The notes under the pieces are model-generated. The model was given only the letters and a program-made list of their open reading frames with translations. It was not told the DNA's origin and did not search any database. From NCBI GenBank assembly GCA_902386555.1, contig CABMJJ010000007.1, forward strand, positions 124,001 to 188,000: a stretch of 64,000 bases of DNA, written 5' to 3'. Source of the stretch: Candidatus Bilamarchaeum dharawalense. GTDB lineage: Archaea; Micrarchaeota; Micrarchaeia; Anstonellales; Bilamarchaeaceae. The position numbers and the translations under genes are program-made. Shown in pieces: positions 1 through 9,043 of the stretch; positions within the stretch are counted from its first letter, which is position 1; the number at the start of each line of letters is the position of its first letter.

Positions 1-45
1 ATAGATATTGGGAAATAAGATTAAATTAGGTTTCTATTACTTCTA

Positions 46-60
46 TTTTTAAATATTATA
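46..60 (+). promoter_or_regulatory. TATA box for the glycan operon
   Basis: A TTTTTAAATATTATA tract lies about 25-30 nt upstream of the ATG at 82, the spacing expected for an archaeal TATA box with a very short or absent leader. No Shine-Dalgarno sequence stands out before that ATG. It would drive the overlapping genes that follow. Confidence 0.45.
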
Positions 61-81
61 AGGTAATCTCTATCGATACCA

Positions 82-609
82 ATGGACTTTTATGCGCATT
101 CTTCTGCTATTGTTGAGGAACAAACCAGGATAGGCACTAATACAAAGATATGGCATTTTGCACACATTAGAAAAGGAGCTGATATAGGTAAAGAATGCAA
201 CATTGGGAAAAGCGTTTATATTGATAGTAATGTTTCTATAGGAAATAATGTAAAAATCCAGAATTTTGTATCAGTTTATCATGGGGTGACTATTGAAGAT
301 GACGTATTTGTAGGGCCATCCGTTACTTTCACTAATGACTTACATCCAAGAGCATGGATTTGGAAGAAACAAAAAATAGCTAAAACCTTGATAAAGAAAG
401 GTGCAAGCATAGGAGCAAATGCAACCATAGTTGCCGGTATTACAATAGGCGAATATGCGATGGTTGGAGCCGGAGCTGTTGTAACAAAGAAGGTAGAACC
501 ATACCAGCTTGTCTATGGTAATCCTGCAAAGCCTCGTGGTTGGGTTTGTAAATGCGGTTTGCCAGTAGGCGAACAGAAAATTAAAGAATGTAAACACGAG
601 GTAAAGTAA
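82..609 (+). CDS. wbpD: WbpD-like N-acetyltransferase (left-handed beta-helix)
   Basis: This 175-residue protein is built of hexapeptide repeats (isoleucine/valine-G-x-x patterns through residues 15-145), the left-handed beta-helix of LpxA-type acyltransferases. Length and the C-terminal GNPAKPRGWVCKCG segment fit the WbpD/WlbB family, which acetylates the 3-amino group of UDP-2-acetamido-3-amino-2,3-dideoxyglucuronate. The family role is known; the substrate is inferred from the neighbours, which supply the aminotransferase, oxidoreductase, dehydrogenase and epimerase of the same pathway. Its stop overlaps the next start (TAATG), so translation is probably coupled. Confident for family, good for pathway. 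Confidence 0.85.
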   Translation: MDFYAHSSAIVEEQTRIGTNTKIWHFAHIRKGADIGKECNIGKSVYIDSNVSIGNNVKIQNFVSVYHGVTIEDDVFVGPSVTFTNDLHPRAWIWKKQKIAKTLIKKGASIGANATIVAGITIGEYAMVGAGAVVTKKVEPYQLVYGNPAKPRGWVCKCGLPVGEQKIKECKHEVK

Positions 610-1685
610 TGATTCCGATTGCAAAACCATTAATTGAACAAGACGAAATAGACAACGTTGTTTCTGTTCTTAAATCAGGTCAATTAGCCCAAGGCAGATG
701 GGTTGAAGAATTTGAAAATGAATTTGCAAAATATATTGGAGTAGAATATGCAATAGCAGTAGTAAACGGAACAGTAGCACTGGACTTGGCACTTAAAGCC
801 TTGAATATTAAGGCAGGGGATGAGGTGATAGTCCCTGCATTTACATTTATCGCAACAGCAAACACTGCACTATTTCAAGGAGCAAAACCAATTTTTGCAG
901 ATATAGATGAAAGAACCTTCAACCTTGATCCGGAAAGTGTAAAAGAGAGGATTACACCTAAAACTAAAGCGATTATACCGGTACATCTATTCGGACAAGC
1001 AGCGGATATTCAAGCTTTTGTTGACATAACTGAAGACCACAGAATTGCATTGGTAGAAGATTGTGCCCAAGCACATGGTGCCAGATATAAAGGAAAACGA
1101 GCAGGCGGATTTGGCATTGGAACATTTAGTTTTTATGGCACCAAGAATATGACAACTGGCGAAGGTGGGATGATTACCACAAACAATGAAACAATAGCAA
1201 AAAGACTACGGTTATTACGAAATCATGGCCAAAGCGAGAAATATTTACATACCGAACTAGGATATAATTATAGAATGACAAATATTGCAGCAGCGATAGG
1301 GATATGTCAACTAAAAAAATTAGATAGATGGAATGGAGAGAGAAGAAAAAACGCAAAATATCTTGATGGTAAACTCAAGGATATACGCGGGCTGACAGTT
1401 CCGTATGTTGCACCGCACAATGAGCATGTTTACCACCAGTATGTGGTCAAACTTGGTAAAGATAGAGACAAAATCAAAGAAGAACTAGCAACAAAAGGTG
1501 TGGGAACCGCAGTACACTATCCAATTCCCTTGAATAAGCAACCAGTATATAGCAAAGAAAAAACAGAATGCCCGGTAAGTGAAAGAATGGCCACTCAAGT
1601 ACTTAGCTTACCTGTACATCCGGCAGTTACAGAGGAACAGATCGTGCAAGTAGCAAAAGCAGTAGAAGAGGTTTTGATTAGATGA
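609..1685 (+). CDS. wbpE: WbpE-like sugar aminotransferase (DegT/DnrJ/EryC1/StrS)
   Basis: A PLP-dependent sugar aminotransferase of 358 residues, normal for the DegT/DnrJ/EryC1/StrS family. The likely Schiff-base lysine is K179 in SFYGTKNMTTGEGG, and the cofactor-contact segment VEDCAQAHGA precedes it. In the WbpE/WlbC role it transfers an amino group from glutamate to the 3-keto position of UDP-GlcNAcA-derived sugar. It sits between the acetyltransferase and the oxidoreductase that respectively use and make its product and substrate. Its end overlaps the next gene by 4 nt (ATGA), a sign of coupling. Confidence 0.88.
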   Translation: MIPIAKPLIEQDEIDNVVSVLKSGQLAQGRWVEEFENEFAKYIGVEYAIAVVNGTVALDLALKALNIKAGDEVIVPAFTFIATANTALFQGAKPIFADIDERTFNLDPESVKERITPKTKAIIPVHLFGQAADIQAFVDITEDHRIALVEDCAQAHGARYKGKRAGGFGIGTFSFYGTKNMTTGEGGMITTNNETIAKRLRLLRNHGQSEKYLHTELGYNYRMTNIAAAIGICQLKKLDRWNGERRKNAKYLDGKLKDIRGLTVPYVAPHNEHVYHQYVVKLGKDRDKIKEELATKGVGTAVHYPIPLNKQPVYSKEKTECPVSERMATQVLSLPVHPAVTEEQIVQVAKAVEEVLIR

Positions 1686-2614
1686 AGGTAGGAGTCATAG
1701 GCACAGGAACGATGGGAAGAAACCATTTACGTATTTATAACGACTTACGAGGGGTGGATGAAATTTTTGTATTCGATGCTGATTCTACTGTATCAAAACA
1801 GGTTGCACACCAATTCAACATCCAAAGTGCAGAAAGTTTAGATGAACTTTTAGGGAAAGTAGATGCAGTAAGTGTCTGTGTGCCAACTTCAAAGCACTAT
1901 GAGATTGCTCAGGAAGTTCTTGCGAAAGGAGTAAACTGTTTAATCGAAAAACCAGTAGCGAGCGGCGTAGAAGAAGCTAAGAAAATAGTCGAGCTTGCTA
2001 ACAAATCAAATGTTATCGTAGGAGTAGGGCATATAGAAAGGTTTAACCCAGTAATTCAAGAAATCAGAAAGATAATGAAATCGCCCAGATATGTCGAGAT
2101 ATTGAGACATAACCCGGGATCAGTAAGAATTACGGATACCGATGTCATCAATGACCTAATGATCCATGATATCGACATACTTTGGAACTTTTTATTTAGA
2201 GATACGAAGTATATTATAAGAGGAACAGCTCAAGTAAAGAAAAAAGTTACGGAATTGGGAGTAGTATTGGTAGATTTTGAAGGATGTATAGTAAAATTAT
2301 CAGCTAGTCGTCTATCAGCTAAAAAAACAAGACAAATTGTAGTAGAAGAAGATGAAAAAACATCCACGGGAGACTTAATGGCACAGGAAATTTATGTATA
2401 CAAAAAAGATCATGGAGGTAAGTTAGAAGATACAAAATATTCGCAAGAGAGCACCATAGATAAAGTACTAGTAAATAAGGTAGAACCCTTACGAGAAGAG
2501 TTAAAGATGTTTTTAAATTGTGTCAAAAATTCAAAACCATTTCCAATTTCAACTGGAGATGGATTACGTGCATTAGAAATTGCAACTGAGATACAGAGAA
2601 GGATGGAATTATGA
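1682..2614 (+). CDS. wbpB: WbpB/WlbA-like Gfo/Idh/MocA oxidoreductase
   Basis: A 310-residue NAD-dependent oxidoreductase. The N-terminus is a Rossmann fold (VGVIGTGTMGRNHL), followed by the CLIEKPVASG segment with the EKP motif typical of Gfo/Idh/MocA enzymes. In the Wbp pathway the family oxidises the C3 hydroxyl of UDP-GlcNAcA before transamination. The assignment to that step is from gene context: it is locked by 4-nt overlaps between the aminotransferase and the UDP-sugar dehydrogenase. Length is close to WlbA (about 315 residues). Confidence 0.83.
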   Translation: MKVGVIGTGTMGRNHLRIYNDLRGVDEIFVFDADSTVSKQVAHQFNIQSAESLDELLGKVDAVSVCVPTSKHYEIAQEVLAKGVNCLIEKPVASGVEEAKKIVELANKSNVIVGVGHIERFNPVIQEIRKIMKSPRYVEILRHNPGSVRITDTDVINDLMIHDIDILWNFLFRDTKYIIRGTAQVKKKVTELGVVLVDFEGCIVKLSASRLSAKKTRQIVVEEDEKTSTGDLMAQEIYVYKKDHGGKLEDTKYSQESTIDKVLVNKVEPLREELKMFLNCVKNSKPFPISTGDGLRALEIATEIQRRMEL

Positions 2615-3753
2615 GGATAGAGGTAGTTGGACTTGGTAAAGCAGGACTTCCATTAGCCGCAATAATAGCAGACTCGGGATTTGAGGTTATTGGGTTAGAT
2701 ATTAGTAAAGAAAGAGTAGAACAGATTAATAATGGCAAGAATCCATTTTCCGATGAACCAGGTTTAGACGATTTGATAAAAAAATATGGTGGTAGAAGAA
2801 TAAAAGCTACAACCGACATACAGATGGCTGCAAAAGAAACAAATGTACATATTATCCTGGTACCCCTTTTTTTGAATTCTGAAAATCAGCCCGACTTCAG
2901 ATATATCGATGAGGCAGTAATGGGGCTGTTGACTGGTATAAAAAAGAACGATATTGTGGTAATAGAAACAACTTTACCAGTAGGAACGATAGAGGATAGG
3001 ATTAAACCAAAAATAGAGAATGCAGGTTGGAGAGTAGGGCAAGACGTATTTTTGGCTTATTCTCCGGAACGCTTGATGAGTGGCTTTGCAATATCGAGAT
3101 TTAAAGAATTCCCAAAAATTATAGCTGGAGTAGACGAAGAGTCCAGTAGCAGAGCATCTGAAGTTTACAGAAAGTTTATCCCAAGACTATATTTAGTTAG
3201 CAATACGCGTACAGCAGAGATGATAAAAATAAGCGAGGGGGTATACAGAGACGTGAATATTGCCCTAGCTAATGAATTGTTCAAACTATGTGAAAAAGAT
3301 GGGATTAAATATAATGAAGTCCGTCAGTTTGCAAATCACGAATTTTGCCACTTACACCAGGCAGGGTTGGGGGTTGGGGGCCATTGCATACCAGTATACC
3401 CTAATTTTTTAATACAAAAAAACAAAGAGGGAACACCATTAATTCAACTATCAAGAAAGATCAATGACGGGATGGTAAAATATTGGATAGAAACAATCAA
3501 AAATGATCTTAAAAAATTAAAAAAACAGAATGTGACTATTTGCATAAATGGTTTAACGTACAGACCAGGAGTTAAAGAGTTGTATCATTCAAGATCTTTG
3601 GAATTAGTTAAACAACTTAAGGCTCTTGGTTTTGATGTTTATGCTTGGGATTCGTTGTTATCAAAAGAAGAGATAGAATCTTTAGGAATAAAATATAAAA
3701 AACCCGAAGAGTGTGAATATGTGTTCGGGGAATTTTTGATAAAAACAGGTTAG
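2611..3753 (+). CDS. wbpA: UDP-GlcNAc 6-dehydrogenase (WbpA/WecC family)
   Basis: A UDP-glucose/GDP-mannose dehydrogenase family enzyme of 380 residues that oxidises C6 of a UDP-N-acetylhexosamine to the uronic acid using 2 NAD+. It has an N-terminal Rossmann segment (VVGLGKAGLPLA), the ETTLPVGT motif and the catalytic cysteine C259 in GVGGHCIPVYP. It is shorter than typical WbpA (about 430 residues), with compact loops but all three domains visible. It would perform the first step of the pathway, although it is fourth in the operon. UDP-ManNAc dehydrogenase is the main alternative; the co-encoded WbpB/E/D enzymes favour UDP-GlcNAc. Confidence 0.82.
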   Translation: MRIEVVGLGKAGLPLAAIIADSGFEVIGLDISKERVEQINNGKNPFSDEPGLDDLIKKYGGRRIKATTDIQMAAKETNVHIILVPLFLNSENQPDFRYIDEAVMGLLTGIKKNDIVVIETTLPVGTIEDRIKPKIENAGWRVGQDVFLAYSPERLMSGFAISRFKEFPKIIAGVDEESSSRASEVYRKFIPRLYLVSNTRTAEMIKISEGVYRDVNIALANELFKLCEKDGIKYNEVRQFANHEFCHLHQAGLGVGGHCIPVYPNFLIQKNKEGTPLIQLSRKINDGMVKYWIETIKNDLKKLKKQNVTICINGLTYRPGVKELYHSRSLELVKQLKALGFDVYAWDSLLSKEEIESLGIKYKKPEECEYVFGEFLIKTG

Positions 3754-3770
3754 AGGACAACAAGCTTTAA

Positions 3771-6086
3771 TTGTTTTATCAACTTATACCAGATATGCTC
3801 TTGATAGATAGTATCATTATTCTATTTTTATTTGCTTCAATTATCTTTAATGGATTTTACGTAGGCCGAACGATATTTAAGAACAATATGGATATGGAGA
3901 TTATAGATGCATTCATCCTAGGAGTCTGGTTACTGATTTTTATTGAATTTTTGGCATCATTGTTAGACGCCAATTTGTCCGTAATTTTAATTTATATTTA
4001 TTGCTTAAGTGGTACCTTGCTGGGAATAATTTGGTTAAAAGAGAAAATAGCTAAAAAAGAGGAAATACGCGGGGTAGAGCTGATTAAGCATAGACCGGTT
4101 TACTTAATTCTATTGATATTAATTTTGTCAACATTAATTGTCCAATTCAGCTTTATGATTTTTTATCAGAAGATGAATTGGGATGGGATGGTATTTTATC
4201 TGAAAGATGCAAACTTAATACTTAGATCAGATTCGGCATTTGATAGATTTGGCCAAGGCATAACCTATTTTCAGTACCCGAATTTTGCAACTTCGTTTAC
4301 ATTATCGACTGTTTACGCATATTTCGGAGAGTTTATTCATTTTCAAGGTGAGACTTCTTTGGAAAAATTAATTTTTTATAACCAGACTTTCGGAATCTTG
4401 TCATCAGCGTTACTAGTAATATTTTTGCTAAGTGTATATAGATTAGGTTCAAAAATATTAACGAATAACTTGGCGGCGCTAGTACTGGTATTGGTCATAT
4501 TATTTACACCGGCATTTTACGAATATCTTGAATATAAAAACTTAGCTACAGATTTGTTATTTCTAGTATTGATAGCGAATATTAGCTATTATTCAATTAA
4601 TTTTAAAGATAGTATAACAAAAAACTCAATGTTCTTAGCTATTCTAATATTCTTAGTAACTTTAACAAAAATTAATGGATTGTATCTGGCGTTAATGATA
4701 ATCGTTGTATTTGGTATACCGCAACTAAAAATCGAACCAAGAAAAAAAGAACTTCTAGCCATAGCAGGGACTATTTTGATTATATTATTTTTTATTGTAT
4801 TTAATACAATAATACCAAAAGGGGAATTATTCAGGGGCTCTTATTTTGGTGAACCGATTAATCTTTGTATCATAGTTATTTCTGTATGTATCTTCATATA
4901 TACATTTTTAACAAATCAATCTAGCCCAAGTAGCTTCGATTTAAACGAATTACTGAACCTAGTACGGAATAAAAAAGCAGCCGCAGTAATAGTAATAGCA
5001 CTACTTTTGACCATGATAGTTCCAATGGTATACTTGATAAAAACTGGTTCGCCATTCTTATACTACATACCAAATATTGTAGGTAATGAGAAGGAAGTAC
5101 TGAATAACCTTAACCTAGCCCAAGGAGAAACTGGTGATTGGGGTAGAATTGAGAGTTATTTTTATGGGATTTTTGGGGAGGGATATGAATTTGGCCCAAT
5201 ATTTATACTACTACTCTTATATTTAAAATTTGGGGTAAAAGATAGACCGGAGCATATTAAAGCAATAATTACGTGTATGTTTCTTCTATTTTTAGTTTGG
5301 ATATTCATATTTCACGCACAAACAGTCAGACATATATTACCTATAATATTATTTATTGGTGTATACGTTGTATTCATAATATTCTCTCTTTTCAAAGATA
5401 ATAATGGCGTACTACTCAGTTTAATAATTCTGATAACCTATTTGCCTTTGATAATCTCAGTACTATATGTGCCGACCGGCTCCAGCATAGTAAATTCATT
5501 TTTGAATTCTCATTGGAATTGGGCAATAAAACAAAACATTCTCGTATATTTTGGATATTTAGGAGGTGCCACGCTAAGCATATTTATTTTAATGAACTAT
5601 ATCATACCTCAATTATCTGAGGATTCAATAAAAATTTGGATCAATATTTTATCAGTGATTATAATTCTATTCAACTTAGTAACAATAGGAGTATTTTGGT
5701 CTAACCCACAATTCACAGAATATAGTTTTGCCACAACAAATTATGGATACTTATACGCACTGGATTTTATGAATAAGGAAATACCTGAAAATGGGGTATT
5801 GATATTCTACAAAGGATTTGGTGTCGAGATCTTTACGGATTATAGGTATAAATATTTGGATATGCTGGATTTTAGAGATGTAGCAAGAATAAATTCCCTT
5901 AATTGTTCGGAAGACATATACCACATTGCTCCAACTAAGCTAAATGAGTATTATGAGGTATATGCGAACGTCATCGAAAAAGTAGGTATGAAAAAATACC
6001 TTGATGGGAGCACACAGATATATACTACAAAGGATGGGTATTGGAACGTGAATAAATTGAATATGTCATGTAACAATAGCAACTGA
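3771..6086 (+). CDS. Polytopic GT-C-like glycosyltransferase (family 39/83-like)
   Basis: A 771-residue protein with a dozen or more hydrophobic helices and a C-terminal soluble domain from about residue 640. The first outside loop has an acidic patch (MNWDGMVFYLKDAN) followed by TYFQYPNF, the arrangement of GT-C fold enzymes that use lipid-phosphate sugars. No WWDYG motif is present, so it is not an AglB oligosaccharyltransferase. The start is uncertain: TTG at 3771 or ATG at 3795 (MLLIDSII). It lies inside the glycan operon between the dehydrogenase and the epimerase, so it probably adds a sugar on the outer membrane face. Specific substrate unknown. Confidence 0.6.
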   Translation: MFYQLIPDMLLIDSIIILFLFASIIFNGFYVGRTIFKNNMDMEIIDAFILGVWLLIFIEFLASLLDANLSVILIYIYCLSGTLLGIIWLKEKIAKKEEIRGVELIKHRPVYLILLILILSTLIVQFSFMIFYQKMNWDGMVFYLKDANLILRSDSAFDRFGQGITYFQYPNFATSFTLSTVYAYFGEFIHFQGETSLEKLIFYNQTFGILSSALLVIFLLSVYRLGSKILTNNLAALVLVLVILFTPAFYEYLEYKNLATDLLFLVLIANISYYSINFKDSITKNSMFLAILIFLVTLTKINGLYLALMIIVVFGIPQLKIEPRKKELLAIAGTILIILFFIVFNTIIPKGELFRGSYFGEPINLCIIVISVCIFIYTFLTNQSSPSSFDLNELLNLVRNKKAAAVIVIALLLTMIVPMVYLIKTGSPFLYYIPNIVGNEKEVLNNLNLAQGETGDWGRIESYFYGIFGEGYEFGPIFILLLLYLKFGVKDRPEHIKAIITCMFLLFLVWIFIFHAQTVRHILPIILFIGVYVVFIIFSLFKDNNGVLLSLIILITYLPLIISVLYVPTGSSIVNSFLNSHWNWAIKQNILVYFGYLGGATLSIFILMNYIIPQLSEDSIKIWINILSVIIILFNLVTIGVFWSNPQFTEYSFATTNYGYLYALDFMNKEIPENGVLIFYKGFGVEIFTDYRYKYLDMLDFRDVARINSLNCSEDIYHIAPTKLNEYYEVYANVIEKVGMKKYLDGSTQIYTTKDGYWNVNKLNMSCNNSN

Positions 6087-6089
6087 GAG

Positions 6090-7187
6090 ATGATTGAAAT
6101 GAAGAATATCTGTTTTATTGTTGGAGCAAGACCCAATTTGATGAAACTTGCACCGATAGTAAAAAGATGTGAAGAACGCAAGATAAGTTATGCCATAGTT
6201 CACACAGGCCAGCACTACACCGAAAACATGAATGATGTTTTCTTTAAGGTCCTTAAGTTACCATCTCCAGATTACAATATAGGTGTAGGTGGCGGAGACC
6301 CTGCCAAGGTAGTTGGAAAAGTCATGCAGGAGCTACCAGACATATTTGATAAGATAAAACCAGAATGGGTAGTTGTATTTGGAGATGTTAGCTCCACCAT
6401 TGCAGCCACATTAACCGCAAAATACCATGGATATAAAATTGCACATGTAGAAGCAGGCATACGAAGTTTTGACTGGAGAATGCCGGAGGAGATAAATAGG
6501 GTAGTAACCGATCGAATTGCAGATATACGGTTTACCCCAGAACCCGCAGCAAAAATAAATTTAGAGAAGGAAGGCCTTAGCCAGAATAATTTTTATGTAG
6601 GAAATATTATGATAAATACATTGATTGATGTTTTGCCAGAGATTACACGAATAGATACCAAAATATTAATTCCCAAATTGAAAAATCAATATGGAGTGGT
6701 AACCATTCATAGGAATACTAACGTTGATACAAAAGAACGGTTAGATCTGGTAATCAAACTCATTAGAGACGTATGTAAAAAAATTCAGATAGTAATGCCA
6801 CTTCATCCAAGAACCAAGCAAAACTTGACTAAATTCAATTTAATGGAGGAATTAAGTAATATTAAAAACTTACAACTGATCGACCCCCTAGATTACATTG
6901 GATTTATGGCGCTGGTTAAGAACAGTAAATGGGTAATAACAGATTCTGGTGGGGTACAGAGCGAAGCAACATATTTAGGGATACCAACTATTACGGTAAG
7001 GGAGAATACAGAATGGACTGAGACAATTACGATAGGAACTAATGTTTTATGTAGGCTAGAAGATGGTGAATGTATCGACAAGTATGTGACACAAGCAATG
7101 AATAATGAATTTAAAAAAGGTCGTATTCCGGAGATGTGGGATAACAAAGTAGCAGAACGAATATTGGACGTTTTGACTAAGATGTGA
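6090..7187 (+). CDS. wbpI: UDP-N-acetylglucosamine 2-epimerase family (WbpI/WecB)
   Basis: A non-hydrolysing UDP-GlcNAc 2-epimerase family enzyme of 365 residues. Family motifs are complete: GARPNLMKLAPI, HTGQHY, HVEAGIRSFD, MPEEINR, HRNTNVD and the C-terminal DSGGVQSEATYLG segment. In this context it should epimerise UDP-GlcNAc3NAcA to UDP-ManNAc3NAcA as WbpI does; plain WecB activity on UDP-GlcNAc cannot be excluded from sequence. ATG 6099 (MKNICFIV) is preceded by GAGATGA at 6-nt spacing and may be the true start; ATG 6090 is 4 nt after the previous stop. Confidence 0.85.
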   Translation: MIEMKNICFIVGARPNLMKLAPIVKRCEERKISYAIVHTGQHYTENMNDVFFKVLKLPSPDYNIGVGGGDPAKVVGKVMQELPDIFDKIKPEWVVVFGDVSSTIAATLTAKYHGYKIAHVEAGIRSFDWRMPEEINRVVTDRIADIRFTPEPAAKINLEKEGLSQNNFYVGNIMINTLIDVLPEITRIDTKILIPKLKNQYGVVTIHRNTNVDTKERLDLVIKLIRDVCKKIQIVMPLHPRTKQNLTKFNLMEELSNIKNLQLIDPLDYIGFMALVKNSKWVITDSGGVQSEATYLGIPTITVRENTEWTETITIGTNVLCRLEDGECIDKYVTQAMNNEFKKGRIPEMWDNKVAERILDVLTKM

Positions 7188-7191
7188 TAGA

Positions 7192-8313
7192 ATGAAAAAA
7201 ACGATACTGGTCACCATGATACATGATACCTCCACGTTTTCTGGACCAGTTAATAAGTACTATGCAACAATAGATAGTTTAGATAATTTTGATGTAGATA
7301 TAAGCGCCACGGCAGTGAACCTTGATCCAACAAGACTTAAAAATCCTAAAAGGATAAAGACGACAACTATCAAAAAGAGATTTCTGATTTCTGATTTTTT
7401 ATTAATGTGGGAGATACTTAGAAATAGAAGTAGCTATGTGTATATGCCGTTAGCATTTAGTTCAACATTTTTATTACTTGTTTTAGCAGCAAAAGCTGTT
7501 GGAAGTAAAGTAATATTACATATGGGAGATCCGCTATACCTAACGATAAAGAATATGCAAACAGAAGTAAAACAGAGAGTCAAATTAGGAGTTTTAGTGT
7601 GGTTGGTAACAGGTTTATCGAAATATATAGAATGGATATTGCTTGATTGCTCAGATTATATTTTTGTAGTTTCACCAAGCATGGAAGAGGATTACAGAAA
7701 AATAACCAATAACAAAAAATTTATTAAGACAGTATTTAATTATGTTCCGGTTCGACCAGAGGGGAAATTAGATCAAAGATTCGAAGAAATCAGGAAAAAA
7801 TTTAAGTACATATTTATTTACTTTGGTCAGATCCAATCGCAGATACGGAGCTATGAGAAACTTATAGATATTTTTTCAATGATAAAAAGGAGCGACCAAT
7901 GTTTAGTTTTCTTAGGACCGGACAAAACACGTGGAAATTTTCAAAAGCTAGTAGCACACAATAGGGCATCTGACCGGATATTCCATTTTGAACCTATGCC
8001 CAAAAATAGAGCGCTACTACACTTGGAAAAAACGGACTACCATATAATTGGACCTTCTCCAGCATATGCAATCCCAAATAAATTTTTCGATGCATATCAG
8101 GTCAAGCTACCTATGTTAATACCAGATAATTTAGAAGACGTAAAGAATATTTTTGATGGATTAGTAATCACCTACAAATCCGAAAAAGATTTAATTCAAA
8201 AGATAGAAGATATCGAAAATTGCAAGATAACGATACCGCAAAAGAAGATAGAAACATATGCCGAAACAATGGAGAGATTTTTCAGTGAGACTTTGGGTTT
8301 TGAAAAAAGATAA
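7192..8313 (+). CDS. Glycosyltransferase, GT-B (family 4-like)
   Basis: A 373-residue protein with a two-domain layout typical of GT-B glycosyltransferases. The N-terminal half has MIHDTSTFSGPV and a membrane-associating stretch near residues 75-150. The C-terminal half carries YFGQIQSQIRSYEKLI, LVFLGPD and the nucleotide-binding region FHFEPMPKNRAL. It follows the epimerase with a 4-nt gap and ends the rightward operon. It would transfer an activated sugar, possibly the uronate made upstream, to a lipid carrier. Family call is from fold-like pattern rather than a sharp signature. Confidence 0.6.
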   Translation: MKKTILVTMIHDTSTFSGPVNKYYATIDSLDNFDVDISATAVNLDPTRLKNPKRIKTTTIKKRFLISDFLLMWEILRNRSSYVYMPLAFSSTFLLLVLAAKAVGSKVILHMGDPLYLTIKNMQTEVKQRVKLGVLVWLVTGLSKYIEWILLDCSDYIFVVSPSMEEDYRKITNNKKFIKTVFNYVPVRPEGKLDQRFEEIRKKFKYIFIYFGQIQSQIRSYEKLIDIFSMIKRSDQCLVFLGPDKTRGNFQKLVAHNRASDRIFHFEPMPKNRALLHLEKTDYHIIGPSPAYAIPNKFFDAYQVKLPMLIPDNLEDVKNIFDGLVITYKSEKDLIQKIEDIENCKITIPQKKIETYAETMERFFSETLGFEKR

Positions 8314-9039
8314 TCACTTCATCTTATAATAATTCAAAATATTCAATCTGTACCATATAGCTAACGTATCTACAAACATACGAAATATCGATATTGGTTT
8401 AACCCCAGTAAACGAACTTTCCCTAAGCTCAATTGGAGCTTCTTTTATCTTAAAACCTTTTTTATGAGCTAGAACTAACATTTCAAGAGCAAACGCAAAC
8501 CGTTTAACTAAAACCTTTGGAACAACAAAATCCAAAACTTTTCTTTTGTATAGTTTAAAACCAACTTGTGTGTCGGATATCGGCAGAGCAAACAAAAAAT
8601 AACAGAATAATTGATAGCACCTTGACAAAAATTTTCTTAACAAAGGATATTTTACAATTGAATCTGGATGATTTTTTGAGCCTATTACTACATCAACATC
8701 AAAACGAGCCATATAATCAAGAAAAGTATGGATAGATAAGGGCGAAAGATCAGTATCGGCATCCATGAAAAACACTAAATCCCCTTTACTTACCTTAAAA
8801 CCTTCAATAATGGCTCTTCCTTTACCAATATTTCTAGAGAGGTCAATCAATTTGGCTTCCGAATGATTTTTACAAAAATGCTCGATTTTGTCTTTGGTTT
8901 TATCAATAGAACAATCATTTACTACAATCATTTCAAATGGAATCTCGAGCTTTTTAAGTTCTTTATGAATTTCAGCCAGAGCTAACTCAACAACAGGTTC
9001 TTTGTTATAGGCAGGGATTATTGCTGAGATAAAAACCAT
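8314..9039 (-). CDS. GT2 glycosyltransferase, dolichyl-phosphate mannose synthase-like
   Basis: A 241-residue family 2 glycosyltransferase. It begins ISAIIPAYNKE, has VVNDCSIDKT, LSRNIGKGRAI and the metal-binding FFMDADTD, as in polyprenyl/dolichyl-phosphate sugar synthases. It probably loads a hexose on a dolichol-phosphate carrier in the cytosol, feeding membrane GT-C enzymes such as the neighbour just upstream on the same strand. It faces the preceding gene tail to tail with no gap. No transmembrane helices are obvious beyond a hydrophobic stretch around residues 140-155. Confidence 0.8.
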   Translation of the reverse strand: MVFISAIIPAYNKEPVVELALAEIHKELKKLEIPFEMIVVNDCSIDKTKDKIEHFCKNHSEAKLIDLSRNIGKGRAIIEGFKVSKGDLVFFMDADTDLSPLSIHTFLDYMARFDVDVVIGSKNHPDSIVKYPLLRKFLSRCYQLFCYFLFALPISDTQVGFKLYKRKVLDFVVPKVLVKRFAFALEMLVLAHKKGFKIKEAPIELRESSFTGVKPISIFRMFVDTLAIWYRLNILNYYKMK

Positions 9040-9043
9040 AGGC

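Noticed and set aside
3771-6086. Possible AglB oligosaccharyltransferase
   Set aside because: Size and topology fit, but the WWDYG catalytic motif is absent; only a general GT-C-like call is supported.
82-7187. Lipopolysaccharide O-antigen biosynthesis
   Set aside because: The enzymes are shared with O-antigen pathways, but the host is archaeal and lacks LPS; a protein- or lipid-linked surface glycan is the sensible reading.
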